Assembly: GCF_042920265.1 (NCBI RefSeq)
Contig: NZ_JBDQZI010000014.1
Coordinates: 49,218-113,217, forward strand
Source: Lysinibacillus_B sp042920265
GTDB lineage: Bacteria; Bacillota; Bacilli; Bacillales_A; Planococcaceae
Direction: 5' to 3'
Length of the DNA: 64,000 bases
The position numbers and the translations under genes are program-made. Below, in pieces: positions 43,008 to 51,357 of the stretch. The first letter of the stretch is position 1. Every line of letters starts with the position of its first letter. The notes under the pieces are model-generated. The model was not told the DNA's origin. It saw only the letters and a list, made by a program, of their open reading frames with translations, and searched no databases.

Positions 43008-43025
43008 ACTCTCACCCTTCCCAAG

Positions 43026-44069
43026 TTATTCGGAATACGTTACGCTCGAAGTCAGCCCTGGTGATGTTGGTACAAAGTGAACCCATGTTTGCCCTGCGAC
43101 AAGTTGCACTTCACTGCCATCCTGTTCAACTGCTACAAGCAGACCGTCTCTATTTTCCCAGTTCACTTCACGGAGCATGCCTTGTTGTGCAACATACGCT
43201 CTACCGCCTGATGTGATATCTATATCTCTTCTACCTTCGCTATCAATGACACGATGCGCCATCTCAAAGAATAGCACATTTGATAGCTCTACCGACTCAC
43301 CTGTTAAATGATCTACTGTCACCGTATTCGCTGCTGTTCTTGTATACGTCTGCTTGTCTACGTCGTACGTATATACACTATTAAACGAACCGTTGTTATT
43401 ATAATTCATTTTCACTTCGTTAGCATTCTTTCCTATTTTAACACTATCTTGTTCTTCATAAAATGAATATGATACTTTTTTTTGATACAGTAACGAAGCA
43501 CCCACTTTTTCTGCTGCAGCTGTTACATTTTCTCCTGGCATATAGGAATTATGCGGCGCTTTTCGTTCATTCGAGCGTTGGAATAAAGTCCCATCATACG
43601 CCATGCCATTCACATTATCGACAACACCACTTGTTAACATCGCCTTTGCTTCTGGACTATAGCCATGTGCAATATAAAAGGCATCGAGTCCTTTTGCCAT
43701 ATCGATGAAGTAAGAACGGGCGCTACGAATGGGCCCAATCGTTGTTGGAATTTGGGATTGATATAACGCTAGCAGACGCGTAACATCGCCTTCTGCTAGC
43801 ATTTCATATACCACATCTGCATATGCAATTCCTGACTGTGGACGTGCATCAGGATGATTATTAATTGTTGCTAAAATAGGACGTAGAAATGACTCTTCTG
43901 CCACCTTTTCCCCTGTAAATGGCATTGTATATCGTAATTCTTCTACCTCTACTTCTTCTACCTCTTCAGGCTCGGCCGAAGCCGGTACACCGTTTTCTAC
44001 CTCATCTTTATTACAAGCAGCTAATAATAGCGCTGCACACACAACAAACATCACTCTCTTTTTAGTCAT
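43026..44069 (-). CDS. yerB: DUF3048 lipoprotein
   Basis: 347 residues. Lipoprotein signal VCAALLLAACNK with lipidated Cys near 19, an acidic Glu/Val linker (EEVEEVEVEELRY), then DUF3048: RPILATINNHPDARPQSGIA, YADVVYEMLAEGDVTRLLAL, GPIRSARSYFIDMA and a C-terminal sub-domain with GQTWVHFVPTSPG. Predicted extracellular; function unknown. Middle gene of yerABC. Confidence 0.88.
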   Translation of the reverse strand: MTKKRVMFVVCAALLLAACNKDEVENGVPASAEPEEVEEVEVEELRYTMPFTGEKVAEESFLRPILATINNHPDARPQSGIAYADVVYEMLAEGDVTRLLALYQSQIPTTIGPIRSARSYFIDMAKGLDAFYIAHGYSPEAKAMLTSGVVDNVNGMAYDGTLFQRSNERKAPHNSYMPGENVTAAAEKVGASLLYQKKVSYSFYEEQDSVKIGKNANEVKMNYNNNGSFNSVYTYDVDKQTYTRTAANTVTVDHLTGESVELSNVLFFEMAHRVIDSEGRRDIDITSGGRAYVAQQGMLREVNWENRDGLLVAVEQDGSEVQLVAGQTWVHFVPTSPGLTSSVTYSE

Positions 44070-44088
44070 TTCCCTCTATCTCCTTTTG

Positions 44089-45819
44089 TTAGCGCATTAC
44101 AGACGGCAACATGACCGTATTTTTCATCACATCAAAAATGCCTCGTGGCGTAACGCGAATATATGGTAAATGTGTAGATTGTAAAAATAGCAATGTATAA
44201 ATAGCATCGGAATGTCTGTATCCACGAGCACGCAACGCTTCTTTTAACGCAATTTCTTTTTCGATTAGGTGCTCAACCGGACCGTTATACATTGTACCAG
44301 CAATTGGGAGTGGTATACTTGCGACAACTTCTCCATCTTCTACGAGCACAATGCCACCATTCATATTTTTTAGCTCGCAAAATGCTTGTTTAATATCAGC
44401 AATGCTTTTCCCAATTAAAATCAAATCTCCGGTATTAGAGTAGGAGGAAGCAAAGCCTTTCACATGTGTATCAAACCCTTTAATCGTCGTATTGACACGC
44501 CATTTCCCATTGCGGTCCACAAGCATTAAATAACTTTCATTCTCACCTAGTGGTAATTCCTTTTTATGAGCGGGAACTTTTGCACTGTACGGTTTTGTAA
44601 TGACATCATTGACCATTTCAATTCCAATCGGCATGGAGAACTGGAAATCATCATCTTGTAAATCGAAGTGAATATTCAAGTCGCCGAGTATAGACCAATC
44701 CATTTCAGGGAATGTATACACTTGCTCGCCGTCTCGTTTTAGCCAAACCCCTTTTGATAAGACCGACTCTGGCTGCGGTGTGAATTCGTCTTTTAAAATA
44801 TTGAGTGTCGCATATCGGCCGGTTGCAATCATGCCATGTAAACTCGCCATATTGTAGTAGCGCGCTACATTATAACTTGCCATTTGGTACGCATCAATCG
44901 GATTCACCCCAACATCCAGTGCGACTTGGATACATTTATCCATGACACCATCTTGGTGGAAGCTTGGTGTCGAGCCGTCTGTCGTCATCATTAAATGATC
45001 AAAAATATGGAGTTCTTTTTCTAAAATGCCTTTCAATAGATTCGGTAAATCTGGACGAATCGATGAATGACGGAGCGTTACTTTAATCCCGTGTTGAATC
45101 CGTTTAACGACTTCATCTGCTGTCATCGCCTCATGATCACCATCTGCCCCGAAAAGACGCATTTTAACAAGTGTACGTTCAGATGCACCTGGGAAGTGCC
45201 CTTCGATTTTCTTCCCTTTATGTTTGGCTGATTGAATCCAGTAGAGCATTTGGTCGTCTCCGCGCAGTAAACGTGGCCAACCTGTTAGCTCCCCACCAAG
45301 TAACACATCGTGACGCTCTAACCACTCTAGTACAGATTCGTTCGAGAAAATATCTTCTTCATGCTCTAGCTCTGTTTGCGAATCAAACCGACTCCACCAG
45401 TAAAACGAGAAAGGTAGTTGGTTTAATTTGTCTATCATTGAAAACGCTTTCTTATTTTGTGATATTAAAACAAATGACATATTATCTGAAAGAAACGTTG
45501 TTGTTCCTGTTTGTCCTGCAAATTCTGCAAATGAATGTGGATTATATAACTGGTACGGGTGCACATGCGGCTCAATATATCCCGGTACAATCGTTTTCCC
45601 TGCAACATCTACCATTTCAGTGCCTTGCATATTTGATGGCAGTTCTTCCCCTACATACACGATGCGATCATTTAAAATCCAAATGTTACCTGTCATCCAT
45701 TGTTTAAACATACTGTGCAAGTAACGTGCATTTTTTAACACAATAGTCGGTGCTAATTTACCATCGATTACCGCTACTTGATCACGAATATTTTTTATCT
45801 TCCACTTAATTTCAGGCAT
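44089..45819 (-). CDS. yerA: Adenine-deaminase-like amidohydrolase YerA
   Basis: 576 residues, metal-dependent amidohydrolase related to adenine deaminase (adenine to hypoxanthine plus ammonia). N-terminal beta domain, then the TIM barrel with metal ligands EPHVHPYQ (near 90) and GHFPGA (near 200), and a later FDHLMMTTDGS with an Asp metal site; a C-terminal adenine-deaminase domain with MNGGIVLVEDGEVVASIPLP. Conserved as a divergent paralogue; activity is likely but not proved for this group. ATG 45819 follows AAAGGGGTG by seven bases; the frame extends to 45837. Lies close to the pur operon, in keeping with purine metabolism. Confidence 0.85.
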   Translation of the reverse strand: MPEIKWKIKNIRDQVAVIDGKLAPTIVLKNARYLHSMFKQWMTGNIWILNDRIVYVGEELPSNMQGTEMVDVAGKTIVPGYIEPHVHPYQLYNPHSFAEFAGQTGTTTFLSDNMSFVLISQNKKAFSMIDKLNQLPFSFYWWSRFDSQTELEHEEDIFSNESVLEWLERHDVLLGGELTGWPRLLRGDDQMLYWIQSAKHKGKKIEGHFPGASERTLVKMRLFGADGDHEAMTADEVVKRIQHGIKVTLRHSSIRPDLPNLLKGILEKELHIFDHLMMTTDGSTPSFHQDGVMDKCIQVALDVGVNPIDAYQMASYNVARYYNMASLHGMIATGRYATLNILKDEFTPQPESVLSKGVWLKRDGEQVYTFPEMDWSILGDLNIHFDLQDDDFQFSMPIGIEMVNDVITKPYSAKVPAHKKELPLGENESYLMLVDRNGKWRVNTTIKGFDTHVKGFASSYSNTGDLILIGKSIADIKQAFCELKNMNGGIVLVEDGEVVASIPLPIAGTMYNGPVEHLIEKEIALKEALRARGYRHSDAIYTLLFLQSTHLPYIRVTPRGIFDVMKNTVMLPSVMR

Positions 45820-46032
45820 AATGCACACCCCTTTCAATCTCGCGTATAGTCAATACAGATAAGCACATACTACGAATGCTTTTTACTGGATATACGATTT
45901 TATCGTAACATAGCACTTTCATAAAGCAAAGTATTTCATAGGGTTTATTTTAGGGTATAGGAAAATATAACCTTTTCTAGATTTCAGGAGACATATGGCA
46001 CCATTTTATATGTTTGAGAAGGAGGTGATTGT

Positions 46033-46254
46033 ATGCTTTCACAAAACATTTCTGAGCAAAATGCCTTTATGCGTATGACATGTGGTATTGCCCTTGCCTG
46101 TTTCGGCACAGCCCGTATCGCTCGTAATCCGGATTGCCTCATGGGGAAGGTGATGATTATGGCTGGTGCGATGAAAGTCGCTGAAGGATATTATCAGTAT
46201 TGCCCGGTGGTGGCATTAGTAGCCGATAAAAATGAAGAAGAAATGTATTACTAA
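46033..46254 (+). CDS. Small DUF2892-like membrane protein
   Basis: 73 residues with two hydrophobic segments (about 14-29 and 37-62), N-terminal SEQNAFMRMTCGIALACFGT and CPVVALVADKNEEE at the end. It resembles the DUF2892 inner-membrane module, but four Cys residues (16, 22, 35, 57) make it unusual. An excellent ribosome binding site, AAGGAGGTGAT, precedes the ATG. The only plus-strand gene between yerA and purD; a bidirectional terminator follows. Confidence 0.7.
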   Translation: MLSQNISEQNAFMRMTCGIALACFGTARIARNPDCLMGKVMIMAGAMKVAEGYYQYCPVVALVADKNEEEMYY

Positions 46255-46272
46255 TCCGATGCGCCAAAAAGT

Positions 46273-46315
46273 GGGGTGTGCCGAAAGCTTTTACTTTCGG
46301 CACACCCCTTCACTT
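46273..46315. terminator. Bidirectional terminator, GGGGTGT family copy 2
   Basis: GGGGTGTGCCGAAAG (46273-46287) pairs perfectly with CTTTCGGCACACCCC (46294-46308). Lies between the ends of the plus DUF2892-like gene and minus purD. Compared with the hairpin at 2839, two substitutions in one arm are compensated in the other. Confidence 0.85.
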
Positions 46316-46340
46316 ATTGAGCAATATTTATTGCTTCTTA

Positions 46341-47591
46341 TTATTTAAACGTACGCCAGCCGATGTCTTTACGGAAGAAGAAGTTTGTCCATTCTTTCTT
46401 CGCTAGCTCCGCGTATACTTTTTCTTGTGCTGCTTTTAAATCGTCTGCTTTCGCTGCGACTAATAACACACGGCCACCATTGCCGACAAACTGACCGTCC
46501 ACTTGCTTTGTCCCTGCATGATATACAGGTAACGCGATATCTGAAAGCTCCGGTAGTGGATTGCCTTTTTCGACATCCCCTGGATAACCTTCAGCTGCTA
46601 CTACAACCCCTAACATCGCTTCGTCATGCCATTGTAGGTCGAAGTATTTTTCTTCCATTAATGCTGTCATAAATAAACCGAAGTCTGACGCCATACGTGG
46701 TAACACGACCTGTGTTTCAGGGTCGCCGAAGCGTGCGTTAAATTCGATTACTTTCGGACCTTTTGATGTTAAGATTAACCCTGCATACAGAATCCCTGTA
46801 AACGACACACCTTCTTCTTCCATCGCTTTAACTGTTGGTTCTACGATTTCGATGTAAGCACGTGATACCATTTCTTGTGGAATTTGCGGTACTGGTGAAT
46901 AGGCACCCATCCCACCTGTATTTGGTCCTTGGTCGCCGTCATATGCACGTTTATGGTCTTGCGCGATAACCATTGGGTAAATTTGCCCTTTATGTACAAA
47001 TGACATAAATGAAAACTCTTCCCCGTCAAGGAATTCTTCAATTACCACACGTGATGAAGAGTCACCGAAACGTTGGTTGCCAATCATATCGTTGACTGCC
47101 TCGATTGCTTCTTCTTCTGTCATCGCGACAATTACACCTTTACCAGCTGCTAACCCATCTGCTTTAACAACGATTGGGGCACCTTGTGCTTGAATGTATG
47201 CAATCGCAGGCTCCGCTTCTGTAAATGTTTCGTAAGCAGCTGTTGGGATATTGTATTTTTTCATAATTTCTTTTGCATAAGATTTAGAACCTTCAATTTG
47301 AGCTGCTGCTTGTGTTGGACCAAAGATTGTTAAACCTTCTGCTTGGAAATGATCCACGATACCAGCGGCAAGTGGTTGTTCCGGCCCTACGAATGTTAAG
47401 TCAATGGCATTTTCCTTTGCAAATGTAGTAAGTGCTGCAAAATCTAACCCGTCGATTGCAACTACTTCTGCATCACGCTTCATCCCATCGTTACCTGGTG
47501 CAACGAATACTTTTTCTACTGATGGTGCCTCGCTAAATTGCTTAGCGATTGCATGCTCACGACCACCACTACCGATTACAAGAACTTTCAT
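46341..47591 (-). CDS. purD: Phosphoribosylamine-glycine ligase
   Basis: 416 residues; step 2 of purine synthesis, ATP-dependent joining of glycine to phosphoribosylamine. N-terminal MKVLVIGSGGREHAIA, ATP-grasp core with KADGLAAGKGVIVA, VVIEEFLDGEEFS, the GPNTGGMGAYSP signature (near 220) and NARFGDPE for metal binding. ATG behind AGGAGGG. Last in the pur order, but separated from purH by 471 bp with a minus-strand terminator, so it depends on readthrough or on a promoter I could not locate. Confidence 0.96.
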   Translation of the reverse strand: MKVLVIGSGGREHAIAKQFSEAPSVEKVFVAPGNDGMKRDAEVVAIDGLDFAALTTFAKENAIDLTFVGPEQPLAAGIVDHFQAEGLTIFGPTQAAAQIEGSKSYAKEIMKKYNIPTAAYETFTEAEPAIAYIQAQGAPIVVKADGLAAGKGVIVAMTEEEAIEAVNDMIGNQRFGDSSSRVVIEEFLDGEEFSFMSFVHKGQIYPMVIAQDHKRAYDGDQGPNTGGMGAYSPVPQIPQEMVSRAYIEIVEPTVKAMEEEGVSFTGILYAGLILTSKGPKVIEFNARFGDPETQVVLPRMASDFGLFMTALMEEKYFDLQWHDEAMLGVVVAAEGYPGDVEKGNPLPELSDIALPVYHAGTKQVDGQFVGNGGRVLLVAAKADDLKAAQEKVYAELAKKEWTNFFFRKDIGWRTFK

Positions 47592-47632
47592 GAATAAAAC
47601 CCTCCTACTGTTTTTGTATTAAACTTTTCGCT

Positions 47633-47669
47633 AAAAAAAACGCTCGCCATATCTAGAATGAGGCGAGCG
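47633..47669 (-). terminator. Intrinsic terminator between purH and purD
   Basis: CGCTCGCC (47641-47648) pairs perfectly with GGCGAGCG (47662-47669). On the minus strand it is followed by eight T. It faces transcripts arriving from purH and lies 42 bases before the purD start. Confidence 0.8.
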
Positions 47670-47705
47670 TTTTGTGCATTCTACAGTAACCTTTCAATAA
47701 TCGTA

Positions 47706-47914
47706 CCCGACCAAAATAGTCATGTTGAATAAGTTATTGTGTGAATGTTGCCGTTCTGTATCCCCCGACCAAAGTGGATGCATACTAAGCGATCTATTTT
47801 AAATTAGCGTCATGCCCGGCCAAAGCCATGCGCTTTGCTCCATGTTCTTCCGGCCAGAAAGAACAAATGAAACAATTTCAAACGCTTCTGCTATTATCCG
47901 GCCAGAATAATAGC
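47706..47914. repeat. Hairpins sharing CCGGCCAGA-type loops
   Basis: Loop CCGGCCAGA at 47850-47858 is closed by GTTCTT/AAGAAC; the identical loop at 47898-47906 is closed by the unrelated stem GCTATTAT/ATAATAGC. Related loops CCCGACCAAAG (stem GTATCC/GGATGC, 47758-47781) and CCCGGCCAAAG (stem CATG/CATG, 47811-47830) precede, plus CCCGACCAAAA at 47706. The short plus-strand frames here are by-products. Confidence 0.75.
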
Positions 47915-47987
47915 GAAACATTATTCTATTATAACGTGACTTACTTCAGAAAACTATTGTTTTTTACTGTTGGGGCAAGTGTTACCA

Positions 47988-48062
47988 AAATACCCGCGAA
48001 ATTTAATGGTTTACCCGCGATTTTTTGAGGTTTACCCGCGAATTCGGATGATTTACCCGCGA
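47988..48062 (+). repeat. 21-bp-period degenerate repeat array 3
   Basis: TACCCGCGA starts at 47991, 48012, 48033 and 48054, exactly 21 bp apart, with variable 12-bp tails. Plus frame: YPRNLMV YPRFFEV YPRIRMI YPRLVFK. The last unit runs into the purH stop codon, so the array directly abuts or forms the end of that gene. Confidence 0.85.
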
Positions 48063-49598
48063 TTAGTGTTTAAAGTGGCGAACACCTGTAAACACCATCG
48101 CAATACCGTGTTTATTTGCCATATCAATGGAATCTTGGTCTTTAATCGAGCCGCCTGGTTGGATGATCGCTTTAATACCCGCTGCTGCTGCTGCTTCTAC
48201 TGTATCGCCCATTGGGAAGAATGCGTCCGATGCAAGTGCTGCACCGTTTGCTTTTTCACCCGCTTGTTCGAAAGCGATTTTTGCTGCGCCTACGCGGTTC
48301 ATTTGACCAGCACCAACGCCAAGTGTCATTTGTGCGTCAGATACAACGATGGCATTTGATTTCACATGTTTTACGACTGCCCAGCCAAGTTTTAATGCTT
48401 CCCACTCGGCTTCTGTTGGCTCCCGGTCTGTTACGACTTTAATGTCTGCATCCGCAAAGCCAAAGCGGTCTGGCTCTTGTACAAGTAAGCCACCTTCCAC
48501 TGAAACAACATTGAATTTGTCTTGTTTTGCTTGTGCAAAATCAATTGTCATCAGACGAATGTTTTTCTTAGCTGTTAAAATATCAAGCGCTTCTTGTGTA
48601 AAGCTTGGCGCGATGATGATTTCTAAGAAAATACCAGAAAGCTTTTCAGCTGTTGCTTGATCTACTTCCATATTTAGAGCAATAATCCCACCGAAAATCG
48701 ATGTTGGATCTGCTTCATATGCTTTATTGAATGCTTCTTCGATTGTTACACCTGTACCAACACCACAAGGATTCATATGCTTCACTGCTACCGCTGCTGG
48801 CATTTCGAATTCTTTTACGATTTGAAGTGCAGCGTTTGCATCTTGGATGTTGTTGTAAGAAAGCTCTTTCCCGTGTAACTGTGTTGCATATGCGATTGAG
48901 AAATCAGAACCAAGACGTTTTGCATAAAATGCTGCTTTTTGGTGAGGGTTTTCACCGTAACGTAATGATTGTTTTAACTCATACGTTACTGTTAAGTTTT
49001 CTGGGAACTCTTCACCAATCGCTTCTGTTAAGTGGTTTGAAATGTACGAATCGTATGCCGCTGTATGACGGAATACTTTTGCTGCTAAGCGACGGCGTGT
49101 TTCAATCGTCGTCTTACCGTCTGCTTTTAACTCTTTTAGTACGCCTGCATAGTCGTTTGCATCTACAATTACTGTTACATAATCGTGGTTTTTCGCCGCT
49201 GAACGTAGCATTGTTGGGCCGCCGATATCGATGTTTTCAATAGCATCGTCCCAAGATACGTTTGGCTTTGAAATGGTTTCAACGAATGGGTATAAGTTTA
49301 CACAAACGATTTCGATTGGCTCAATGCCGTGCTCTTGCATTTGTGCTACGTGGCTTGGCTCATCAAATTTCCCTAATAATCCACCGTGAATCATTGGGTT
49401 TAATGTTTTAACACGACCATCTAAAATTTCTGGGAATTTTGTTACTTCGTCAACAGCTGTTACCGGTACGTTGTTATCTTGAAGTAATTTTTTTGTGCCG
49501 CCAGTTGAAAGAACTTCGTAGCCTAATGCCACAAGCTCTTTTGCAAAATCTAAAATACCCTCTTTATTCGAAACACTGATTAGTGCACGTTTAGTCAC
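48063..49598 (-). CDS. purH: AICAR transformylase / IMP cyclohydrolase
   Basis: 511 residues; last two steps to IMP (formylation of AICAR, ring closure). N-terminal cyclohydrolase KRALISVSNKEGILDFAKEL, STGGTKKLL, DGRVKTLNPMIHGGLL; C-terminal transformylase with LRYGENPHQKAAFY, KHMNPCGVG, and KSNAIVVSDAQMTLGVGAGQ. Start GTG 49598 is used: GGAGG lies eight bases upstream and the length then equals the family norm; the frame extends 21 codons further without support. Stop codon TAA lies in a 21-bp repeat unit. Confidence 0.95.
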   Translation of the reverse strand: MTKRALISVSNKEGILDFAKELVALGYEVLSTGGTKKLLQDNNVPVTAVDEVTKFPEILDGRVKTLNPMIHGGLLGKFDEPSHVAQMQEHGIEPIEIVCVNLYPFVETISKPNVSWDDAIENIDIGGPTMLRSAAKNHDYVTVIVDANDYAGVLKELKADGKTTIETRRRLAAKVFRHTAAYDSYISNHLTEAIGEEFPENLTVTYELKQSLRYGENPHQKAAFYAKRLGSDFSIAYATQLHGKELSYNNIQDANAALQIVKEFEMPAAVAVKHMNPCGVGTGVTIEEAFNKAYEADPTSIFGGIIALNMEVDQATAEKLSGIFLEIIIAPSFTQEALDILTAKKNIRLMTIDFAQAKQDKFNVVSVEGGLLVQEPDRFGFADADIKVVTDREPTEAEWEALKLGWAVVKHVKSNAIVVSDAQMTLGVGAGQMNRVGAAKIAFEQAGEKANGAALASDAFFPMGDTVEAAAAAGIKAIIQPGGSIKDQDSIDMANKHGIAMVFTGVRHFKH

Positions 49599-49709
49599 AA
49601 TAACGTCCTCCAATATGTTATAAGCCGTAAAAGCTTTTATTGTCATTTTCACAACAGGCACTGCCTGCTACTCCATTAAAAGTTAGTATACTAATAAACT
49701 AGTACATCA

Positions 49710-50273
49710 TTAGCTAAATAAACGTTGTAATGTTTTTGTATACAGTGCATGCTCTACTTGATGAATGCGTTCTTCTGTCGCTTCGCGGTTTCCGTCTACC
49801 ACTTCTACCGCTGCTTGTGCAATGATAGGACCTGTATCCATGCCTGCATCTACATAGTGTACTGTCACACCTGTTACTTTCACACCATGCTCCATCGCTT
49901 GCCCGATCGCATCTTTGCCAGGGAATGAAGGAAGTAAAGATGGGTGAATGTTAATAATGCGATTCGGATAGGCAGTAAGTAACACATCACTGACGAGACG
50001 CATATAGCCTGCTAGTACAATCCATTCCACATCACGCGCACGTAACTCAGCAATAATTGCCTCTTCATATGCTGCTTTTGATTCGAATGTTTTTGGTGCA
50101 AGCGCTAGCACTGGGATATTTAAGTTCTTTGCACGTGTAACGACGTATGCACCTGGCTTATCTGTTACAACAAGCTCGATGCTTGCTTGTAGGTCTCCAC
50201 GTTCAATCGCTTCTTGAATGGCTTGGAAGTTTGAGCCGCTTCCTGAAGCAAATACTGCAATTTTCGCCGTCAT
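49710..50273 (-). CDS. purN: Phosphoribosylglycinamide formyltransferase
   Basis: 187 residues; step 3, transfer of formyl from 10-formyl-THF to GAR. KIAVFASGSGSNFQAIQEAI at the N terminus (phosphate loop), VLAGYMRLVSDVLL, NIHPSLLPSFPGKDAIGQA with catalytic Asn and His, and the catalytic Asp in VDAGMDTGPII. ATG overlaps the purM stop by one base (TAATG). 111 bases separate it from purH. Confidence 0.95.
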   Translation of the reverse strand: MTAKIAVFASGSGSNFQAIQEAIERGDLQASIELVVTDKPGAYVVTRAKNLNIPVLALAPKTFESKAAYEEAIIAELRARDVEWIVLAGYMRLVSDVLLTAYPNRIINIHPSLLPSFPGKDAIGQAMEHGVKVTGVTVHYVDAGMDTGPIIAQAAVEVVDGNREATEERIHQVEHALYTKTLQRLFS

Positions 50274-51328
50274 TACACTAAGCTCCCATCATGCTCACCA
50301 TTGAATACAACGCCTTCACCTTTTACAACACGACCAATTTTATATGCTTTTTCGCCGTTTGCTTCTGCAGCAGCGATTACTTTTTCTACATCTGATTCAG
50401 GCACAGCCACCACAAAACCAACACCCATGTTGAACACATTGTATAAGTCTTTGTCTGCTAACTGGCCTTTGTCTTTTAAGAATTCAAAGATGCGTAGTAC
50501 TGGCCAAGAGCCTAAGTCGATTTCTGTTGCAAGTCCTGCTGGCATCATACGTGGTAAGTTTTCATAGAAGCCACCACCTGTCACGTGTGCACAACCATGC
50601 ACATCGCCTGCTTTCAGCATCGCAAGGACTGGTTTTGCATACAGCTTTGTCGGTACAAGTAACGCTTCACCGATTGGACCTAAGTCTTCATAGCCTTCTA
50701 CGACTTGATCGACTGCGAACTCATTATCCGCGAATACGATTTTACGCACTAATGAATAACCATTTGAATGCACACCACTTGAAGTAAGACCGATTAATAC
50801 GTCGCCTTCTACAATTTTTTCACCTGTAATGATGTCTGCTTTTTCACAAGCGCCTACAGCAAAACCAGCTAAATCGTATTCATCTTCCTCATAAAGACCT
50901 GGCATTTCTGCTGTTTCGCCACCGATTAAGGCTGCACCAGACTGCACACAGCCATCCGCTACCCCTTTGACGATTTGCTCGATTTTAGCAGGCTCTGCTT
51001 TTCCTACTGCTACATAATCAAGGAAATAAAGTGGCTCTGCGCCTTGTGCAACGATATCGTTGACACACATTGCAACACAGTCAATACCGATTGTGTCGTG
51101 TTTATCTACCATAAAAGCAAGCTTTAACTTCGTACCAACACCGTCTGTACCTGAAATAAGAACAGGTTCCTTTAAGTTTAACGTAGACAGGTCAAACATC
51201 CCGCCGAAGCCACCAAATGTTCCCATCACACCTAAACGATTTGTACGTTCAACGTGTGATTTCATACGTTTCACTGCTTCATAACCCGCTTCAATATTTA
51301 CCCCTGCTTGTTCATATGCTTTTGACAT
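50273..51328 (-). CDS. purM: Phosphoribosylformylglycinamidine cyclo-ligase
   Basis: 351 residues; step 5, ATP-dependent closure of FGAM to AIR. Family sequence: AGVNIEAGYEAVKRMKSHVE, LISGTDGVGTKLKLAF, MCVNDIVAQGAEPLYFLDY, GGETAEMPGLY, GLTSSGVHSNGYSL and ITGGGFYENLPR-type (here VTGGGFYENLPRMMPAG). ATG after AAGGAGG. Coupled to purN, 29 bases after purF. Confidence 0.96.
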   Translation of the reverse strand: MSKAYEQAGVNIEAGYEAVKRMKSHVERTNRLGVMGTFGGFGGMFDLSTLNLKEPVLISGTDGVGTKLKLAFMVDKHDTIGIDCVAMCVNDIVAQGAEPLYFLDYVAVGKAEPAKIEQIVKGVADGCVQSGAALIGGETAEMPGLYEEDEYDLAGFAVGACEKADIITGEKIVEGDVLIGLTSSGVHSNGYSLVRKIVFADNEFAVDQVVEGYEDLGPIGEALLVPTKLYAKPVLAMLKAGDVHGCAHVTGGGFYENLPRMMPAGLATEIDLGSWPVLRIFEFLKDKGQLADKDLYNVFNMGVGFVVAVPESDVEKVIAAAEANGEKAYKIGRVVKGEGVVFNGEHDGSLV

Positions 51329-51357
51329 AAGCCGTTAGCTCCTCCTTAATAAACCTT

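Noticed and set aside
47828..48359. Plus-strand ORFs across the purH-purD gap
   Set aside because: They are made of the hairpin loops and the 21-bp array, then antisense purH. No ribosome binding site. The heptad coding is noted under the arrays instead.
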